DNA of 64,000 nucleotides from Eunapius fragilis (GCA_963681505.1 OY811993.1:3830489-3894488), one strand, 5' to 3'; shown: positions 24,386 through 38,142, counted from the first letter of the stretch. Program-made: numbers and translations. The notes: generated by a model from the sequence alone, not told the origin.

Positions 24386-25690
24386 TCATACAAGCTGCAC
24401 GCACAGCGAAACCGCTATCCGGAGACGGGTTGCAACGGTACTCCGTCTCTATCGAACATGACGGACTTCTACGGAAATGTCACGGAAACGTTTTGTGACG
24501 GTGCCCGTGTATGTGCAATGGTAATCGACGAACGCCACAGCACGGTACCGTCCACATAGTTATTGACGTCATGGTCACGTGATATAAGTCACCTTTCAAA
24601 ATGAGCGGCAAGCGACGTTACTGTCACCACTGTGGGGAATACGAGCGTAGATCTACATATCCTGAGTGCTTCAAAATCAGCAGATGTAATACACATACTG
24701 GTCTCCTGGGAGGTGTGGACCTTCATGGGCGTAGCTTCATCAGGTAAATGTGTCGGTAGGCGCCATTTTTGTTGTGTCGAACCCCTTTCTTTCGTCTACA
24801 GGAATAGGTTGTAACGCGAAAGTACGTGCTTTTCGTTATGTAAGTTGATGTCTGATACCTCTGCTTACCCTTTCCACGTCGTACTCTGGAGCGCCATGAG
24901 GTATGTCAATGTGTCCGTCACAAGTATGTAATTTTTTTGTAACAGATGAACGTTTGCTGGCAAGAGAGTTATGCCTTTCGCATTACGGTATACTCTTTCC
25001 AATCTGTAAGTTGTTGTATTATTGTTGGGCTTATGATTTTTGTTTCCTCGCTTACAGTGCCTTTCCGCGAAGTTACTTTGTTTGTCTTTGGAGCGCAATG
25101 AGGTATGTGCAAAATAATCTCTTTTTCTGATGATGATGACGAGAGAGTTGTGTACTGTCGTACAGGTTTCACGCCCGTGTCATCAATACCGCAATTGTGT
25201 TTAAGCAAGTACTTCGTGTGGTTCTCATCCGATAATCATATCTTTCAACAGGACAGAATCCTACCAGTACAGTTGTTTTGTACATCAATACGTACAGAGA
25301 CCAAGCAAAATACTTGCGTTTCCCTTTCGTACATCCTATGTATTTGTATTTTCAAAACTGCTTCAGAATCTGAGAAAGTTGCATGTGATGGTGTGGTGCT
25401 GCATGGATAGAAGCGGCGCGGTTGCCTAAAACCCAACCTTACGTACCGACGGTACGACACGGTAAAAAGCGAACCTCTTTAACCGTCGATTTACCGAAGT
25501 GACGGATTAAAACGTATAAATGACGTGAAAGAGTGACGGGGAAAGAGACGTTACCGTCCACTCTCAGTCCACAGACGGCCCGTTGAAATTGATTTCAACG
25601 GTATCCGCCTACATCAAAGAGACGGGTAAGGTCACGTGATGAGACGTTACCGTGTCCATGTAACGGTTTCGCTGTGACGTGCACTTCTTC
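24386..25690. other. ACGGT/ACCGT-rich block, possible degraded DNA transposon
   Basis: The flanks are unusually rich in ACGGT, ACCGT and GACGT (24,400-24,560 and 25,440-25,680). They share inverted GCAC..ACAGCGAAACCG (about 24,395) and CGGTTTCGCTGT (about 25,660). On the plus strand, MSGKRRYCHHCGEY begins at 24,601 and is followed by exon-like pieces with plausible splice sites at 24,945-25,005 and 25,060-25,101. The CHHC start recalls small zinc-binding proteins of some cut-and-paste transposons. I cannot assemble a convincing gene. Confidence 0.35.
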
Positions 25691-25874
25691 GATACTTTCT
25701 TCATCTTGGCGTAACGAAAAAAAGCGTCTACAAGCTGCTTTTCAACGGCTTCCATACCTTCTTTAGGTTGAAAATGTCTTGCAGCATCCGCATTATGTAC
25801 TTCCATATATACTTGTTGTAAGCTTCGATTCCACGGTCGTGGTCTTCGCTGTCGCAGCCATGGTGCGTGCGCGT

Positions 25875-26686
25875 CAGTATTAAAAGGCTTGAAACCTCGG
25901 TTGCCGGAGCTCCGGTTAACCGATCGCGAGAATTAAATAACCGCCTCAACCGGTTCTATTTCAGCTAAATAACCGCTTAACCGGTTGTTAAACTATTAAG
26001 CAACCACAACCGACCGGTTGATATTTTATTGAGGAGTTGCAAGTGGCGTCCGTCTTACATCTACCAATAATGCTGGGCGCGAGAAAACAATAAGCGGACG
26101 AAAGCGAACAACGGAGAGATTTATCTCTTAGTTATATGCATAGTGATACTTACAGTACCTCTATTATATTTGGAACAGTGTCCAGCAAAATCACCCCTAT
26201 GATACTATCAAATTTTACAGGACAAGCAAACGAAAATATATGGCTAATTATAAATTCCGGCAGTACCCAATAACTTTATGATGGATAGCCCAATTTTGGA
26301 TGCGTAAGTCCATTTGATAGAAACTCTTTGGAGTTCACGGAGAATCCAAAATTTGAAAACTTGAAAAACTATCCAGAAGGGTGATTTTGCTGGACACTGT
26401 CCCATATGGCAAAGGGGATCACGACATTCTTAGGGGTACGCCGCGGACCATCTTTTTTACCATGTGGCAAAGCCCGAGGTTGTGCTGGGGTTTAACTTTT
26501 GGTTCCATTGATTATGCGTAAATAATCCATAATTAATTGTTAAACCGGCAATAACCGGTAGTTTAAAAACGAACAACCTCAACCGACCGGTTATTTTTTT
26601 ACCTTAACCGACCGGTTTTTTAAATTTAATTTTAATAACCTCTTACACCCGTTTTTTTTTTCTAAACTAACGCGTTTCAAGCCTAA
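25875..26686. mobile_element. hAT-like non-autonomous element with AACCGACCGGTT repeats
   Basis: The left end is CAGTATTAAAAGGCTTGAAA and the right end carries the inverted GTTTCAAGCCTAA. GCGCGT flanks both sides (25,869-25,874 and 26,687-26,692). Subterminal regions on both sides contain at least three AACCGACCGGTT blocks and several AACCGGTT or CCGGTTA variants. A family 2 MITE is nested inside. Confidence 0.65.
26172..26403. mobile_element. MITE, family 2, nested
   Basis: Left end GGAACAGTGTCCAGCAAAAT, right end ATTTTGCTGGACACTGTCCC; 232 bp. It lies inside the hAT-like element. Confidence 0.85.
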
Positions 26687-27610
26687 GCGCGTATATATAT
26701 GGGACAGGGTCTGAGAAAATGTCGTATCGCTATATATATTTTAAGTTATAAAAATGATTCACTTTGAAATCGCTACATCTCCCGAACCGTAAACGCTATT
26801 GACTTCCTATTTTCAACACTTCATACTACATCATTTCTCTCTGGTAAAATCGATTATGGGCTCTTGCATTAGCTTCGTCCCAGTGTTACAACGTCCGATA
26901 CCCCTTGGGGTTCAAATCCGCCATATCTTTCAGCAGGAAAATTCAATTCACTCCTAGTTTGGTTTGTACGTAGAGGGATCCTGTACCTATTGAATTTTTC
27001 TGTTCGTTAATTTTTTCTTTATCCGTTACGGGGATACAACTGTGCAAAGTAATTGCATATTTCCCGGTCGTTTCGCGCCATTTATCTATCGAGGACATGA
27101 ATATGCAATTACTTCCTGTTCAATAACTATGTCTCCGCCCATCTATACAATATACAACAAGTATGCGGCGTTTTCGCTTCTTGCAAACGTCTGGTTCTGT
27201 TTCCCTTCTTGGCTTCTTCAACATAGTGAGCAGAAGCTAAAGATTCGTAATACGTGGATTCAGCTGCCATCAGCCTGTGCAACACGGTACGTACTCTGTA
27301 GCGCATGCACGTAGAAATCGAGCGTGTTGGCTCGGTCAAACTGCTTCATTTATGCGTGCACAACGCTGCAGAGCATGAAATTGTACGGTGTGTAGGGCTA
27401 ACTTAATCTGAAACGCACCGTTCCTTTTTGACTTCTGCACACGCACAGATATATATATCAAACATGTACCCCCTTGTAGCTACATGTATTTACCAACATG
27501 TAGTACTCTCATTAGCCTATACTAAAACCACTTTCTTGTTTATTTATCTTCATTGGTGAACCAATTATATTTGGTTCTACAAAATAATATCCATACAAAA
27601 TAAAATCCAT

Positions 27611-27767
<157 letters not shown>

Positions 27768-29048
27768 CACACCCTGGCCTCACATTCATACACAACCTCA
27801 GATCAGAGCAATTGTGTCATTTAATTCTGTCAGAATGCTCCCTCATGCTTAGTTTCCAATTCGTGGTGTGCTTGGCATAGTTGATTGTTTGCCCAAAAGG
27901 GTCAGGCGACAGTGGGTGTGCTGTCCCCCTACCCTGAATGTGACTGGAACCAAGGTTACCATTTGGTCAGCCCACACCTTGATGCTGGTCAGGGTAAGGT
28001 GGTTAGGCCAGGGTAGAAGCCAAAAGGGTGCTACCTGCCATGGATGTATAAACAATAACACCTGTAGCAAATACATTTATAAGTACTGCCATGGTAAGCA
28101 ACGCAGCTGGCATTTAGCTGGAGTGATTGCAACCCACCTCTACCATCCTTTATATATACATGTGTGACCTGCAACCATACCAGGTGTCAATATTTTGGGG
28201 ACAGTGTGGGTATGATCGAAAGTGAGGGAATGAGTTAAATGGAGGCAAGGCTTTTCCAGACATTTAGGCTCAGGGCAGAATGAAAGTGAGGTTTTCCCAG
28301 AAGATACTCCAGGCTAGAATTTATATTTAGCTGGGAATTTAGTGTGCAATGGGCACTTATACACACACATGCACACTCACACACACACACACACACACAC
28401 ATGTACACACACCATGGGCAGTCAGTCATTCACGCATCAACATCAATGCTTTGCTATTTATTTCCTAATTGTCGACCCACATACAAACATTGTTTTTAGC
28501 TGTCATCCTATTCATCACATGTTTCTCTTTTGTATTTCTATTGGAGCCGTACCTTTGTCTAAATTGTCTTGTGTATCAATGTGCACGTTTATGCATGCAC
28601 ACACATACACACCACACACAAGCACTAGCATACACTTGCAACTGTGTTCACATGTTTATTGTTTGTGTAAATTTGTGTTTCCTTGCTCTGGCAATTACCA
28701 ACAGGTCTTCTTATTGCCTTTTGCACTGTTAAACATATGCATGCACATGCACACCTACACACACATGGACACAAACCCACATGCACATGCACGCACATTC
28801 ATGTATACACACAGGAGTCATGCTTCAATCACAAACATGTGCATATGTACACATAAAAATGGCTTTGGCAGTCATCCATCACACACACATACACACGCAC
28901 GCACACACACACATACACAGAACTGGCCTCTGCTTTGTATAAATTCCCTGTTGTCTCTTGTTGCTATGAGCACACTTACTAGATGTGAGCCTGCACTACA
29001 AGAATGCACACTTATGCACACAGGCATGCATGCACAAACACACACACT

Positions 29049-29094
29049 CAAACAAACAAACAAACAAACAAACAAACAAACAAACAAACAAACA
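29049..29094. repeat. (AAAC)n microsatellite, left arm
   Basis: AAAC units, mirrored as TTTG at about 34,004-34,050 in the right arm. Confidence 0.9.
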
Positions 29095-31229
29095 CTCACA
29101 CAAACAAGCACACACACACATACACAAGTGCAAACCACCCACTCTCCATCCTGCTTGGTACACTCACACTTGTACCTCCACCATTAGAACCTGTTGTCCT
29201 TAATTCACCTCATATGCAATTTTGATTTTCTTCTTCTGCTCCTGTTTGGCTTCCACTGATGTACCCATGGCCTCCACTAGATGCTCATGTCTCATCACCT
29301 ACACTAGATGCTCATGTCCCATGATTCTAAGTACTAACTTGTCAGGTTGATTAGCGCCAGCAGTACACAACCATGCCCATAGCCGTTGAGGTTTTCAATA
29401 TACAAGACATGTATCCAGGCTAAGAAGAATCTCCGATGCTATGGAGAGATAGTTTCTGAGCTGGCTTTCTGTGATTCCATTAATTGCCCTTCACCTTGAC
29501 CCATCCATGTCTGTGTGGACTCACCTCATGCCATAGGGGTTGACTACCCCCACCATTATGATAAGCCTGCTAACCACATTTAGGCTCAGTGATTTCCATC
29601 ACTGAAGCTCACCAGCTCAGTGTATTGTTAGAACCTTTGGTAAGGCTCATGGCTCTAGACCTGTCCACCACCTATCCAAACCCCTAACACTATACACAGC
29701 ATGGGCCACAAAGATCATAATTTTGCCTGTTTTATGACACCAATTATTATGATCTGGGGTGAGTGTTTCCATTTGTTGCTGAGTTCTATGGACAGAGGCA
29801 TCAGCTATAGACTGGCCTCTGCTTCACCTCCTTACACCTAGCTAATGGAATTTCCAGATGTCATTTAGAGATTGATGCTTGTGTTGTGTGTGTGTGTGTG
29901 CCTATGTGTGTTTTGTATGTGTTGTGTGTGTGTGTGTGAGCCTGTGTGATGTGATTGATACGTGTACTCTGGAAAAGGGCTTACAACATGTAGGGGTTGG
30001 AAGCCTTGCATGTCTGGCAGTGAATATCATTGCTACCCTATCACTACTGATAGTGGCTGGACTGGGCCTCTGTAAAGTTTGGATTGGATTGAGTGATAAT
30101 AGTATTCACACCATTACCATGAGTTTTACCAATACACACACATACCCACACAACACGTACAAAGCACATACATACATACATAAATGGAATTTAGATTTCT
30201 GAGGCAGCTTACAACTGATGCCTCTGTACCTTAGCAACATCCCCTGGGAAAACTTCACCTCCATTCAAATTCTACTAGCCCAGGAGCCACCCTCCAGTTC
30301 ATCCAGGGAGGAAGCACACAACGGAGCCACTCTCAAGGGAGCCACTCTTATAGGAACCACTCTCAAGGGAGCCACTCTTCTCCGGAGCAGACAGAGAAGC
30401 ATTACACTCAACAGCCCAGAGAGTACCCCCATGATCTCCAATAGGATATACCACTGACAACACCTTGGCTTGGCCAGCCCCTTGCCATTGGTGGGCCAGG
30501 CAATGCCTTGGGTTGGCCAGCCCATGCAATGGGATGGGCCGATAACATTAATGTTTCCAACCCAGAAACTTTGTATTGTACATGTGTGCCACGTGATTTA
30601 TATATGCTATTATAATGAATCAGTGTTCGATGAAGTACCACCTGAATTAATGATGTTATTCTATTCAGAACGAGGTTAAAAGAGACTGGACTGGAACATG
30701 GTATGGGGCAGTATTGGATTCCTTATGTTTTTAAGCAAGCTGACAGAATAAACATATTTTTGCAGGGACTTGGACATACATGTAACAATACCGCTGGCAT
30801 TGAATGTTGTTGGGAGGAATATCTGCTGTACACACAACACTAACACAGCTGCAGCTAGCAAAAGACGATTCCGCAAATGGGGAATGATAAGTACCCCAAT
30901 ACCACCTCCCTCACTTCTCAAACAACACTATAAACTTCCTATCAGCTGATTATGAAATTGAAAATACAATCTAACATTGCGCATTTCAGCATGAAGTTTT
31001 AAGCCCTTTGACAGATGGTGATCATAAATGATGCAGACATCAAACTTGAAAACAATACCTGCATCACACACACATGCACACACACACACTCACACACACA
31101 ATGAGAAGTGCAGAGTAAATGCCAAGGCGTACAGAAATGAGGTTTGAGTCATTGGTGTTGTCAGTGGTATATCCGACTGGAGATCATGGGGTACTCTCTG
31201 GGCTCTTGAGTGTGATGCCTAGAGCTCTG

Positions 31230-31685
31230 TCTGCTCCAGAGGAGAGTGGCTTCCTTGAGAGTGGCTCCCTTGAGAGTGGCCCCCTTGAGTGTGGCTCCCT
31301 TGAGACTGGCTCCCCTTAGATAGGCTCCCTTGAGTGTGGCTCCCTTGAGTGTGGCTCCCTTGAGAGTGGCTCCCTTGAGTGTGGCTCCCTTGAGTGTGGC
31401 TCCCTTGAGTGTGGCTCCCTTGAGACTGGCTCCCCTTAGATAGGCTCCCTTGATAGTGGCTCCCTTGAGAGTGGCTCCCTTGAGTGTGGCTCCCTTGAGA
31501 GTGGCTCCATTGAGTGTGGCTCCCTTGAGAGTGGCTCCCTTGAGTGTGGCTACATTGAGAGTGGCTCTGTGGCTCCCTTGAGTGTGGCTCCCTTGAGAGT
31601 GGCTCCCTTGAGATTGGCTCCCTTGAGAGTGGCTCCCTTGAGATTGGCTCCCTTGAGTGTCGATACATTGAGAGTGGCTCCCTCA
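31230..31685. repeat. GTGGCTCCCTTGAGA minisatellite
   Basis: About 30 units of a 15-bp repeat with variants ending TGAGT, TGAGA or TTAGATA. A short inverted version with a few units lies at 30,330-30,380 in the left arm, so the array expanded after the arms separated. Confidence 0.9.
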
Positions 31686-31762
31686 GAAATCTAAATTCCA
31701 TTTATGTATGTATGTATGTGCTTTGTACGTGTTGTGTGGGTATGTGTGTGTATTGGTAAAAC

Positions 31763-32966
31763 CATAGATTGAAGAATACCTGGATACGAAACGCGTCACG
31801 TGATCCATTGAATTGTCAATAGTAGGCGGCGGACCCTTTCAAGTGAACTGTGTTTCGGTTAACCCTTTTGTAGATTACGCTTTCCCCCCTACTTTCACTG
31901 CTGTTTAAGAGAAAAATCGAGATCTTAGGCATTCTTCGTACTCCCACTGATCTTGCTTTCCAGGTTAGTAACTATTGTTCATGCAAATCACTGAGCACAC
32001 TCTACGTAGGTACCGTATCTGTCATTTCCGCCTCTTCGGAACATATATCTCAGCTTAGAGATGCTTCCAACTATTCATTTCTAAAAGCAAAGCATTATGC
32101 TATTCCCTCTGTGGAACGAACGTATAGCCGTTGTAAGGGGCTTTAGCATGTGTGTACAACTGCCTGGTGAACAGGTCGCGGACCCACCGTGTTTCGGAAC
32201 ATAGTGTGTGAGTCAGACACACGCAACAAAGTCCAAATTTGTTTTTCAATGTTCAGAAAGAGTTGTTCTGTGGAACGCATACAACCAAAGGTGGACCAAC
32301 GTTATGCAAATGTCTTATAGAAGTTATAGTTGTGCGGGTTATTTTCATTAAATCGTCCCTGGACCGATATATGTTTCGGTACATCTCTTGCACGGTCAGT
32401 GCAAGCTACACTGTATATAGCACTTAGACACATCTACGCAGTTACTATGATCACTTGTAGGGAATGCACTTATAGTACTTAAAGTTGTGTAGTAGCTGAT
32501 TGAACAAATGCCTTGTAAGCACGATTGATGAATCGACTGCAGACCAATGACACAGAAAAAGCGTTTCCAAATAGGCGGCAATTCCATCAAACGTGCCTGT
32601 TTGAAACATCTGTAAGCTCTCTCTCTCTAGCTGAATGTGCTTTTATTCTTGGGTGATGTAGACAAGCTAGAATAGCCGAACGTAACCCGGCCACAGCAAA
32701 ATGTATTGAAAACAACGGACCAACGGTATCGGAAGTTGTAAGCAACTCGTTAAGAGGATCTGTTTTGGCCTGTGTTTCAGGTATCTTACTGTCTGTAATC
32801 GTTACCTGTATCGCTCGTATTATGCTCGTATTATGGCAAGTCAGTTTCGGCCCTTGGTAGGCTATCTCTTTATAAGTTTAATTTTACACCAAATGTGTCA
32901 CGTGCCGAAACGCGGATCATTTCTAATTATCTCCGCGTTTCGTATCCAGGTATTCTTCAATCTATG
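31763..32966. mobile_element. 1.2-kb TIR element inserted in right arm
   Basis: The ends begin CATAGATTGAAGAATACC and stay perfectly inverted for 33 bp. GTAAAAC is duplicated on both sides (31,756-31,762 and 32,967-32,973). The uninterrupted left arm gives the empty site, GTGTATTGGTAAAACTCATG when read on the minus strand. The 7-8 bp duplication suggests a hAT-like mechanism. No transposase is seen. The interior has several GTTTCGGAAC-like motifs. Confidence 0.88.
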
Positions 32967-35332
32967 GTAAAACTCATGGTAATGGTGTGAATACTATTAT
33001 CACTCAATCCAATCCAAACTTTACAGAGGCCCAGTCCAGCCACTATCAGTAGTGATAGGGTAGCAATGATATTCACTGCCAGACATGCAAGGCTTCCAAC
33101 CCCTACATGTTGTAAGCCCTTTTCCAGAGTACACGTATCAATCACATCACACAGGCTCACACACACACACACAACACATACAAAACACACATAGGCACAC
33201 ACACACACACAACACAAGCATCAATCTCTAAATGACATCTGGAAATTCCATTAGCTAGGTGTAAGGAGGTGAAGCAGAGGCCAGTCTATAGCTGATGCCT
33301 CTGTCCATAGAACTCAGCAACAAATGGAAACACTCACCCCAGATCATAATAATTGGTGTCATAAAACAGGCAAAATTATGATCTTTGTGGCCCATGCTGT
33401 GTATAGTGTTAGGGGTTTGGATAGGTGGTGGACAGGTCTAGAGCCATGAGCCTTACCAAAGGTTCTAACAATACACTGAGCTGGTGAGCTTCAGTGATGG
33501 AAATCACTGAGCCTAAATGTGGTTAGCAGGCTTATCATAATGGTGGGGGTAGTCAACCCCTATGGCATGAGGTGAGTCCACACAGACATGGATGGGTCAA
33601 GGTGAAGGGCAATTAATGGAATCACAGAAAGCCAGCTCAGAAACTATCTCTCCATAGCATCGGAGATTCTTCTTAGCCTGGATACATGTCTTGTATATTG
33701 AAAACCTCAACGGCTATGGGCATGGTTGTGTACTGCTGGCGCTAATCAACCTGACAAGTTAGTACTTAGAATCATGGGACATGAGCATCTAGTGTAGGTG
33801 ATGAGACATGAGCATCTAGTGGAGGCCATGGGTACATCAGTGGAAGCCAAACAGGAGCAGAAGAAGAAAATCAAAATTGCATATGAGGTGAATTAAGGAC
33901 AACAGGTTCTAATGGTGGAGGTACAAGTGTGAGTGTACCAAGCAGGATGGAGAGTGGGTGGTTTGCACTTGTGTATGTGTGTGTGTGCTTGTTTGTGTGA
34001 GTGTTTGTTTGTTTGTTTGTTTGTTTGTTTGTTTGTTTGTTTGTTTGTTTGAGTGTGTGTGTTTGTGCATGCATGCCTGTGTGCATAAGTGTGCATTCTT
34101 GTAGTGCAGGCTCACATCTAGTAAGTGTGCTCATAGCAACAAGAGACAACAGGGAATTTATACAAAGCAGAGGCCAGTTCTGTGTATGTGTGTGTGTGCG
34201 TGCGTGTGTATGTGTGTGTGATGGATGACTGCCAAAGCCATTTTTATGTGTACATATGCACATGTTTGTGATTGAAGCATGACTCCTGTGTGTATACATG
34301 AATGTGCGTGCATGTGCATGTGGGTTTGTGTCCATGTGTGTGTAGGTGTGCATGTGCATGCATATGTTTAACAGTGCAAAAGGCAATAAGAAGACCTGTT
34401 GGTAATTGCCAGAGCAAGGAAACACAAATTTACACAAACAATAAACATGTGAACACAGTTGCAAGTGTATGCTAGTGCTTGTGTGTGGTGTGTATGTGTG
34501 TGCATGCATAAACGTGCACATTGATACACAAGACAATTTAGACAAAGGTACGGCTCCAATAGAAATACAAAAGAGAAACATGTGATGAATAGGATGACAG
34601 CTAAAAACAATGTTTGTATGTGGGTCGACAATTAGGAAATAAATAGCAAAGCATTGATGTTGATGCGTGAATGACTGACTGCCCATGGTGTGTGTACATG
34701 TGTGTGTGTGTGTGTGTGTGTGAGTGTGCATGTGTGTGTATAAGTGCCCATTGCACACTAAATTCCCAGCTAAATATAAATTCTAGCCTGGAGTATCTTC
34801 TGGGAAAACCTCACTTTCATTCTGCCCTGAGCCTAAATGTCTGGAAAAGCCTTGCCTCCATTTAACTCATTCCCTCACTTTCGATCATACCCACACTGTC
34901 CCCAAAATATTGACACCTGGTATGGTTGCAGGTCACACATGTATATATAAAGGATGGTAGAGGTGGGTTGCAATCACTCCAGCTAAATGCCAGCTGCGTT
35001 GCTTACCATGGCAGTACTTATAAATGTATTTGCTACAGGTGTTATTGTTTATACATCCATGGCAGGTAGCACCCTTTTGGCTTCTACCCTGGCCTAACCA
35101 CCTTACCCTGACCAGCATCAAGGTGTGGGCTGACCAAATGGTAACCTTGGTTCCAGTCACATTCAGGGTAGGGGGACAGCACACCCACTGTCGCCTGACC
35201 CTTTTGGGCAAACAATCAACTATGCCAAGCACACCACGAATTGGAAACTAAGCATGAGGGAGCATTCTGACAGAATTAAATGACACAATTGCTCTGATCT
35301 GAGGTTGTGTATGAATGTGAGGCCAGGGTGTG

Positions 35333-35473
<141 letters not shown>

Positions 35474-36605
35474 CGTATGGATTTTATTTTGTATGGATAT
35501 TATTTTGTAGAACCAAATATAATTGGTTCACCAATGAAGATAAATAAACAAGAAAGTGGTTTTAGTATAGGCTAATGAGAGTACTACATGTTGGTAAATA
35601 CATGTAGCTACAAGGGGGTACATGTTTGATATATATATCTGTGCGTGTGCAGAAGTCAAAAAGGAACGGTGCGTTTCAGATTAAGTTAGCCCTACACACC
35701 GTACAATTTCATGCTCTGCAGCGTTGTGCACGCATAAATGAAGCAGTTTGACCGAGCCAACACGCTCGATTTCTACGTGCATGCGCTACAGAGTACGTAC
35801 CGTGTTGCACAGGCTGATGGCAGCTGAATCCACGTATTACGAATCTTTAGCTTCTGCTCACTATGTTGAAGAAGCCAAGAAGGGAAACAGAACCAGACGT
35901 TTGCAAGAAGCGAAAACGCCGCATACTTGTTGTATATTGTATAGATGGGCGGAGACATAGTTATTGAACAGGAAGTAATTGCATATTCATGTCCTCGATA
36001 GATAAATGGCGCGAAACGACCGGGAAATATGCAATTACTTTGCACAGTTGTATCCCCGTAACGGATAAAGAAAAAATTAACGAACAGAAAAATTCAATAG
36101 GTACAGGATCCCTCTACGTACAAACCAAACTAGGAGTGAATTGAATTTTCCTGCTGAAAGATATGGCGGATTTGAACCCCAAGGGGTATCGGACGTTGTA
36201 ACACTGGGACGAAGCTAATGCAAGAGCCCATAATCGATTTTACCAGAGAGAAATGATGTAGTATGAAGTGTTGAAAATAGGAAGTCAATAGCGTTTACGG
36301 TTCGGGAGATGTAGCGATTTCAAAGTGAATCATTTTTATAACTTAAAATATATATAGCGATACGACATTTTCTCAGACCCTGTCCCATATAATTATATAT
36401 ATACAATTAATAATATTATAGTGCATGCATTATTGTGGGTCCCCCCCCCCCCCCTCGCCTCCCCTCTCCCCTTATATCCACTACTGGTCTCATGACTGGC
36501 CCGGACTTCAGTGTGCGACGTAGGTAGTATGCATATCAAAAATGGGGAAGAGGCTAGTGTGGAACACAATCAGAAACTTGAAATTGTCTCCAAAACTTAC
36601 AAGTT

Positions 36606-36875
36606 ACAAGTAAAGAAAAAATTCTTTAACGAGAAAGTTGGTGGGATATAGGAAAAGTGGTGTAAAAAGGGAACAAGGTTTTGGGAAAAGAAAAATGTCA
36701 TAGTCCTATATTTAGCACACGAACATAGTATATGCTACAAACGGACTAAATATATGGGACAATGACATTTTCCCTTACTATTACAGACCCTTGTTTCCTT
36801 GCTTTTTACACCAACACTGCCTTCAAATCCTATATCCCACCAACTTTCTCATAGAGAAGGTTTTTATTTACTTGT
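36606..36875. mobile_element. Family 1 foldback MITE
   Basis: ACAAGTAAAGAAAAAATTC at the left, ATTTACTTGT at the right, with the internal CCTATATTTAGCAC arm. Length about 270 bp. Confidence 0.85.
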
Positions 36876-37973
36876 GATCATGGAGCAATTGCTTTATCCC
36901 ATAACCCGTTGTATTTATGTACCCGTTTTTTCGAGGCCATTATGAGTTTTGTGATAGCTTGTCAGGGTACACGCTCATTATTTAACCACCTGCATGTACT
37001 ATAATAACTTGCAATTGTTTACGAGGGCTTGATCACATCACCTGGGTGTATAGCCACATCATGCATCATGCATTCATCCAGTTTAAGACTGAATATATTC
37101 GCTCAGCTTGAGCATATAAAAAGATTCGGTTTATGTACCTTCATGAACGATGCCCTTAGTTACAACGTAGGATGAACAACGAGATGCATGTTGTTCAGAC
37201 ACCATAAGTATATGTAAACAGAAATAAGAAGCCGCTATACATTTTCCAGACTTCACACAGTCACTAATGATATTCTTTAGTCCGCCGTTAATTAGCAAAT
37301 CCTCTAAGTTGGGACCAGCGATAAAAGGCTCTAGATTACAATGCATTATGTGAGATGGCATGCCGAGCTAGCTAACCTAGCTGTCATTTTTTCAGCTCCC
37401 AAACGCTTCCGCGCCGTCCGCGCTCAACCACCCAACTCACAGTACAAGTCTATGCCATTGCGAAGCCGCGTGCTATTACTTTACATAATATATATGTATT
37501 AGTCACATAACCAAACTCTTGCGAGGCAATAGTTTTATCGTGCGCCCGTACTATTTTGGTACCGATGCCGAGGGGGGTGGAGGGGGGGGGGGGGGCTCGT
37601 GCCCGTAATTGCCCGGTGCCGGGAAGGACGGGAGGAGGGGTTGCCTCCATCGACGTGTGTAGCTATGCTGCGGCCACACAAGCAGTTTAAAGTTGTGTAA
37701 AAAAAAATTGAAGGAATGTATATAAACAAACTGAAATGCAGTTTAAATAATACCTTGTTCAGTTTTTTTGCTAACTGGTGGAAGTCTTGTACAAGCATTT
37801 TAATAAACTCACTCACTCCTAGCTGTTGGACATAGGTAAATGCACATCTTCCTGGGTACGAGAAAGTTTGGATAAAAAAAACCTTTCTAAGAAGGATATT
37901 TTTTTTTGTTCCAAAACGTTTATGTAAGTTTTTTTATATACTGAGATGTTGTTTTAAAATGAATATGTGTCTT
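36876..37973. other. Intergenic region, no gene recognised
   Basis: Contains a G-rich tract near 37,569-37,595 and short open frames without domains. The 5' end of the CCP gene was looked for here and not found. Confidence 0.5.
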
Positions 37974-38142
37974 CTAGAGGTCTATGTACATGTTCTCTCC
38001 TGCCTCCAGAGGTGCACCAAGGATCCCTGCTTGGGGGTGGGTGAGACAGGCTTCATCTGGAATATGAAGGACAAACTCAAATGCCTGACACAGCTGCTCG
38101 TAAAGCTCTTGAAATGCTGGTCTTGAATGTGTTATAGTGTTC
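37974..38142 (-). pseudogene. Orphan RTK last exon
   Basis: An acceptor (CTCAG|GAACACTATAAC) is followed by 56 codons ending in a stop. They read like the last exons of RTK-1 and RTK-2: THSRPAFQELYEQLCQAFEF, then [14 protein letters not shown] and a stop five residues earlier than in the paralogues. The exon length and phase are intact, but no other kinase exon lies nearby on either side. It appears to be the remnant of a fourth family member, split off by rearrangement. It is clearly more diverged than RTK-1 and RTK-2 are from each other. Confidence 0.8.

Noticed and set aside
26905-26935. GGTTCAAATCC resembling a tRNA B box, mirrored in the right arm
   Set aside because: No convincing A box or cloverleaf stem upstream; taken as chance within the foldback arm.
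28342-29187. 281-codon open frame, with a mirror copy of 295 codons at 33,871-34,758
   Set aside because: Composed of His/Thr runs from CA repeats and lies in both arms of the inverted repeat; no domain and repeat-driven composition.
31219-31701. 160-codon frame of SQGSHTQG repeats
   Set aside because: Translation of the 15-bp minisatellite on the minus strand; period and composition explain it entirely.
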